A stretch of DNA of 6,906 nt from an uncultured Mollicutes bacterium (lineage in GTDB: Bacteria > Bacillota_I > Bacilli_A > RFN20 > CAG-826). Made by a program: the position numbers and the translations under genes. Shown here in pieces: positions 4,916-6,906 of the stretch. The notes below the pieces were generated by a model. The model was not told the origin of the DNA and ran no database searches. It saw nothing but the letters and a program-made list of their open reading frames with translations. The stretch is from NCBI GenBank assembly GCA_900549975.1, contig URQK01000082.1, positions 1-6,906 of the forward strand, written 5' to 3'. Numbering within the stretch: position 1 is the first letter of the stretch; each line of letters opens with the position of its first letter.

Positions 4916-6658
4916 ATGGAAAGAAAATTATTTATAAGTTTAGGAATATTGTTATTTGGTGTAATAAGTTCAAATATTTCCTCTAATAATATTTTAGTTA
5001 ATAAGCAAATTAGAAAAGCAGCTGGCGATGAGCATAAACTAATTTTTAAAGGTGATGCTCGAGGAGTAGGAAACTATGCTCTGTCTAATGCAGGTTGGTG
5101 GAATGTTGATAGTTGTACATTTGCTAATAGCACAGTAACTATTCCAAATGGTTCAACATCATACTTTTCTAATGGTAGTATTAAAGCTAATGAAACTTAT
5201 GTTATCTCTTATGATTTAAAAACAAATGGAGATGCTTATTTCCAATTTAATCTTAATACACCTGAATGGAAAAATTTTCAAAAAGGTACATTTAATAATA
5301 GTGACTATGTCCATTATGATTTCATTTATACAGCAACTGCTGATAATAATAATATGACATTTTATTTCCAAGTAACTGGTGGAGTAGAGATATATGTTCA
5401 AAATTTATATGTGTATAGCACTACTTCTATATCAGTAACTGAAGGACAAGCAATAGGCACTTTACCAGAAGTAGCATCAATAGAAGGTAAAAAAGGATAT
5501 TGGACTATTGATGATACTAAGATTACTAATGAAAGTATTTATAATTATAGTGTTGATAAAGTAGTTCATGCCAAATATGAGGATGTTTGTTCAATTACTT
5601 ATCATAATGGTGGTGCGGTAGATTTTGCTAGTGATACTAAATATTGGAAGAGTGGAACAAACTTAGTTAAAGAAGATGGTGTTCTCCATATGAAAAATGA
5701 AGATGGATTAGCCGATCAACCAATACATACTTATGATGTAAGTGATTCATCATTTACAATGTTAGAAAAAGGTAAAAAATATAAATTAGTATTTGATATA
5801 AAGTGTGATAATTTATATTTACGAATTGCGAATTGTTCGCCTTGGGAACTATTATTAGGAGAATGGACTAATCACGCAGAATTTACCAAAAAAGAATTAA
5901 CATTTGAAGCTTCTTCTAGTGGAGTAGCAACAATAAGATTTAGAGTAGATACAACTGGTAATATGTTTATTAAAAATTTAAGACTATATGAAATTTCTAC
6001 CATTGAATATTCTAAGAATCAACCATTAGGCACTTTGCCTATCATTAATGTACAAGGCAAATATAGTGTAGGCACTTGGACTATTGATGGACAAGATATT
6101 ACGAGTGCAACGATATTTAACTATGAAACACTAAATAAAGAAGCTTATGTTAAATATTTAGAAAAATATACTCTTACTTATTATGGCGCAGAAGATATAT
6201 ATACCACTAATTTAGCAAAAAATATTAATTATTGGACTAAACAAGGGAATGTGGATTTATCAAAATCTTATGATGAGGATTCTTTAGTATTTAAAGGCGA
6301 AAAATCAGCAATGATAAGATATTGTGAGCCTAGTGTATTTAAGTTAATAGAAGGAGATACCTATGTTGTAAAAGGCAAAATTAAAACAGGTGATAGTAAA
6401 ATTCATTTAGTTATTAATAATGATTGGGCGAACACAATTTTATTAACTCATTATCAAGCTAAAGAATATCAAGAAATAAATATTGAATTTATTGCTCCTA
6501 AAAATGATGGTACTAATTCTTTTATTGATTTTCAATTTCTTCAATTTGCGTTTCTTTTTTTCTTTTCTTTTCATAAATGTAGACAGCGCCCCACGAAGAA
6601 GCAAAGAGGACAATACCACTTACACATAAAAGCAAAGCTTCTTTTAAGTTTGGGGTAA
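4916..6658 (+). CDS. Exported protein with three carbohydrate-binding-like modules and two InlB-like repeats, 3' end probably broken
   Basis: The N-terminus (residues 1-23: MERK, then a hydrophobic stretch LFISLGILLFGVISS) looks like a signal peptide without a lipobox cysteine, so the protein is probably released or retained by a lost C-terminal anchor. Three segments look like CBM4/9/22-type jelly rolls: about 40-168, 228-360 and 418-540. Each has a W-W/Y-W segment, a central hydrophobic pair of strands after KGKKYKLVFDIK or its equivalent, and (modules 1 and 2) the closing I-x-N-L-x-x-Y strand. Repeats of the kind seen in the upstream lipoprotein lie between them (171-224 and 361-418). No catalytic domain is visible. 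The third module stops in mid-strand near residue 540. The remaining residues are Phe-rich then basic and are the antisense reading of a YfhO gene, so the native C-terminus is probably missing. Glycan binding is inferred from fold resemblance only. Confidence 0.72.
   Translation: MERKLFISLGILLFGVISSNISSNNILVNKQIRKAAGDEHKLIFKGDARGVGNYALSNAGWWNVDSCTFANSTVTIPNGSTSYFSNGSIKANETYVISYDLKTNGDAYFQFNLNTPEWKNFQKGTFNNSDYVHYDFIYTATADNNNMTFYFQVTGGVEIYVQNLYVYSTTSISVTEGQAIGTLPEVASIEGKKGYWTIDDTKITNESIYNYSVDKVVHAKYEDVCSITYHNGGAVDFASDTKYWKSGTNLVKEDGVLHMKNEDGLADQPIHTYDVSDSSFTMLEKGKKYKLVFDIKCDNLYLRIANCSPWELLLGEWTNHAEFTKKELTFEASSSGVATIRFRVDTTGNMFIKNLRLYEISTIEYSKNQPLGTLPIINVQGKYSVGTWTIDGQDITSATIFNYETLNKEAYVKYLEKYTLTYYGAEDIYTTNLAKNINYWTKQGNVDLSKSYDEDSLVFKGEKSAMIRYCEPSVFKLIEGDTYVVKGKIKTGDSKIHLVINNDWANTILLTHYQAKEYQEINIEFIAPKNDGTNSFIDFQFLQFAFLFFFSFHKCRQRPTKKQRGQYHLHIKAKLLLSLG
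5426..5587 (+). repeat. InlB-like repeat module 4 (binding protein residues 171-224)
   Basis: SISVTEGQAIGTLPEV, then GKKGYWTIDDTKITNESI, then YNYSVDKVVHAKY. This matches modules 2 and 3 of the upstream lipoprotein residue by residue over its core. It is shorter than those because the first strand is merged with the end of the preceding jelly roll. Confidence 0.75.
5996..6169 (+). repeat. InlB-like repeat module 5 (binding protein residues 361-418)
   Basis: IEYSKNQPLGTLPIINVQ, then GTWTIDGQDITSATI, then FNYETLNKEAYVKY. It separates the second and third jelly-roll-like modules and is followed by YTLTYYG, the start of the next unit. Confidence 0.75.
6515..6547 (+). other. Probable breakpoint between the operon and the YfhO locus
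   Basis: Up to about 6535 the plus frame matches the closing strands of the jelly-roll modules (EFIAPKNDGTNSFIDFQ aligns with DFIYTATADNNNMTFYFQ of module 1). From 6522 rightward the minus strand is a convincing YfhO C-terminus. Hand-counted G+C is about 26% in 6181-6540 and about 35% in 6541-6900. The 8-base direct repeat TTCAATTT occurs at 6531-6538 and 6540-6547. I saw no transposon end or inverted repeat here. Confidence 0.6.
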
Positions 6659-6906
6659 AATAGGATAATGCGTAATGAACTTCACCTTCTGGTGCTACAA
6701 AGCCAAGGAATCCGCCTTGTGCTTTAAAAATCTGAATTGGTTCTTGTTCACCATTCGGCAAAGTATATTTTCCTGACCAACCGGCTTCATAAGGAACCGA
6801 AAGTACAATCATTTTCTTTTTCGAATAATTCGTATCAAAGTTAATGTGATTATCCGTCACTTTAATATTCTTAAATAAGTTTTCATCATTTTCGCCTTTT
6901 AAAGCT
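6522..6906 (-). CDS. YfhO-family membrane protein, C-terminal part, runs off the window
   Basis: The frame is open from the right edge to the TAA at 6522-6524, giving about 127 residues. The GTG at 6858-6860 is internal, because ENLFKNIK and further upstream codons continue in frame. The visible part has the extracytoplasmic beta domain typical of the YfhO C-terminus (SKKKMIVLSVPYEAGWS, then FKAQGGFLGFVAPEGE, then YALSYFTPN), one transmembrane helix (ALLLCVSGIVLFASSWGAVY), and a short charged tail (EKKRKKETQIEEIENQ). YfhO proteins are large polytopic GT-C-fold membrane proteins; in Bacillus subtilis YfhO takes part in glycosylation of lipoteichoic acid. The role here is inferred from family only. 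It converges on the plus-strand operon and overlaps the last 137 bases of the binding-protein reading frame. Its higher G+C sets it apart from the rest of the window. Confidence 0.85.
   Translation of the reverse strand, partial: ALKGENDENLFKNIKVTDNHINFDTNYSKKKMIVLSVPYEAGWSGKYTLPNGEQEPIQIFKAQGGFLGFVAPEGEVHYALSYFTPNLKEALLLCVSGIVLFASSWGAVYIYEKKRKKETQIEEIENQ

Noticed and set aside
5216..5401. Minus-strand open frame of 61 codons
   Set aside because: Antisense to the first jelly-roll-like module; its Ile/Ser-rich product is what the opposite strand of AT-rich coding DNA commonly gives.
6549..6572. T-rich run as a rho-independent terminator for the plus-strand operon
   Set aside because: There is no GC-rich stem before it, and on the minus strand it encodes the charged EKKRKKE tail of the YfhO protein.
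6522..6906. GTG at 6858-6860 as the start of a small 112-residue membrane protein
   Set aside because: The frame continues without a stop to the right edge, and the sequence is the internal and C-terminal portion of a YfhO-family protein.

Overview
The window is AT-rich DNA (hand count of 6181-6540: about 26% G+C). Every gene reads with the standard bacterial code: TGA ends the genes at 1501 and 3135, and the Trp codons I checked are TGG. Strong purine-rich ribosome binding sites and a Gram-positive style lipobox point to a low-GC Bacillota / Erysipelotrichia / RF39-like or Acholeplasma-like bacterium. A code-4 Mycoplasma or Spiroplasma is excluded. No taxon can be fixed from the sequence alone.

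Layout. One tightly packed plus-strand operon fills 1-6535 or so, with no intergenic gap longer than 2 bases. In order it holds: (1) the 3' part of a sugar-type ABC transporter ATPase of the MsmK/UgpC/MalK class, with a roughly 70-residue insert in its helical subdomain; (2) a 118-residue protein I do not recognise; (3) a compact cytoplasmic GH78 alpha-L-rhamnosidase-like protein; (4) a lipoprotein with three diverged InlB/Listeria-Bacteroides-like repeats, an FN3-like domain and a complete HCxxGxDRTG tyrosine-phosphatase-like domain; (5) an exported protein alternating carbohydrate-binding-like jelly-roll modules with two more copies of the same repeat. Genes 2/3 and 3/4 overlap by ATGA and the other junctions are 1-2 bases, so the set is very probably co-transcribed and partly translationally coupled. 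No promoter or terminator is visible.

At the right end the minus strand carries the C-terminal part of a YfhO-family membrane protein (6522-6906, continuing past the window). Its coding sequence runs antisense through the last 45 codons of gene 5. There the third jelly-roll module breaks off and G+C rises from about 26% to about 35%. The simplest reading is a junction near 6515-6547 that truncated gene 5, either by a real rearrangement or by misassembly.

How it may work together (inference): the ATPase would energise sugar uptake, the rhamnosidase-like enzyme would act on an imported oligosaccharide or glycoconjugate, and the two exported proteins sharing one repeat family would sit at the cell surface, one binding glycan and one removing phosphate from an unknown target. 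The least ordinary element is the surface phosphatase, built from the same repeat as its glycan-binding neighbour.
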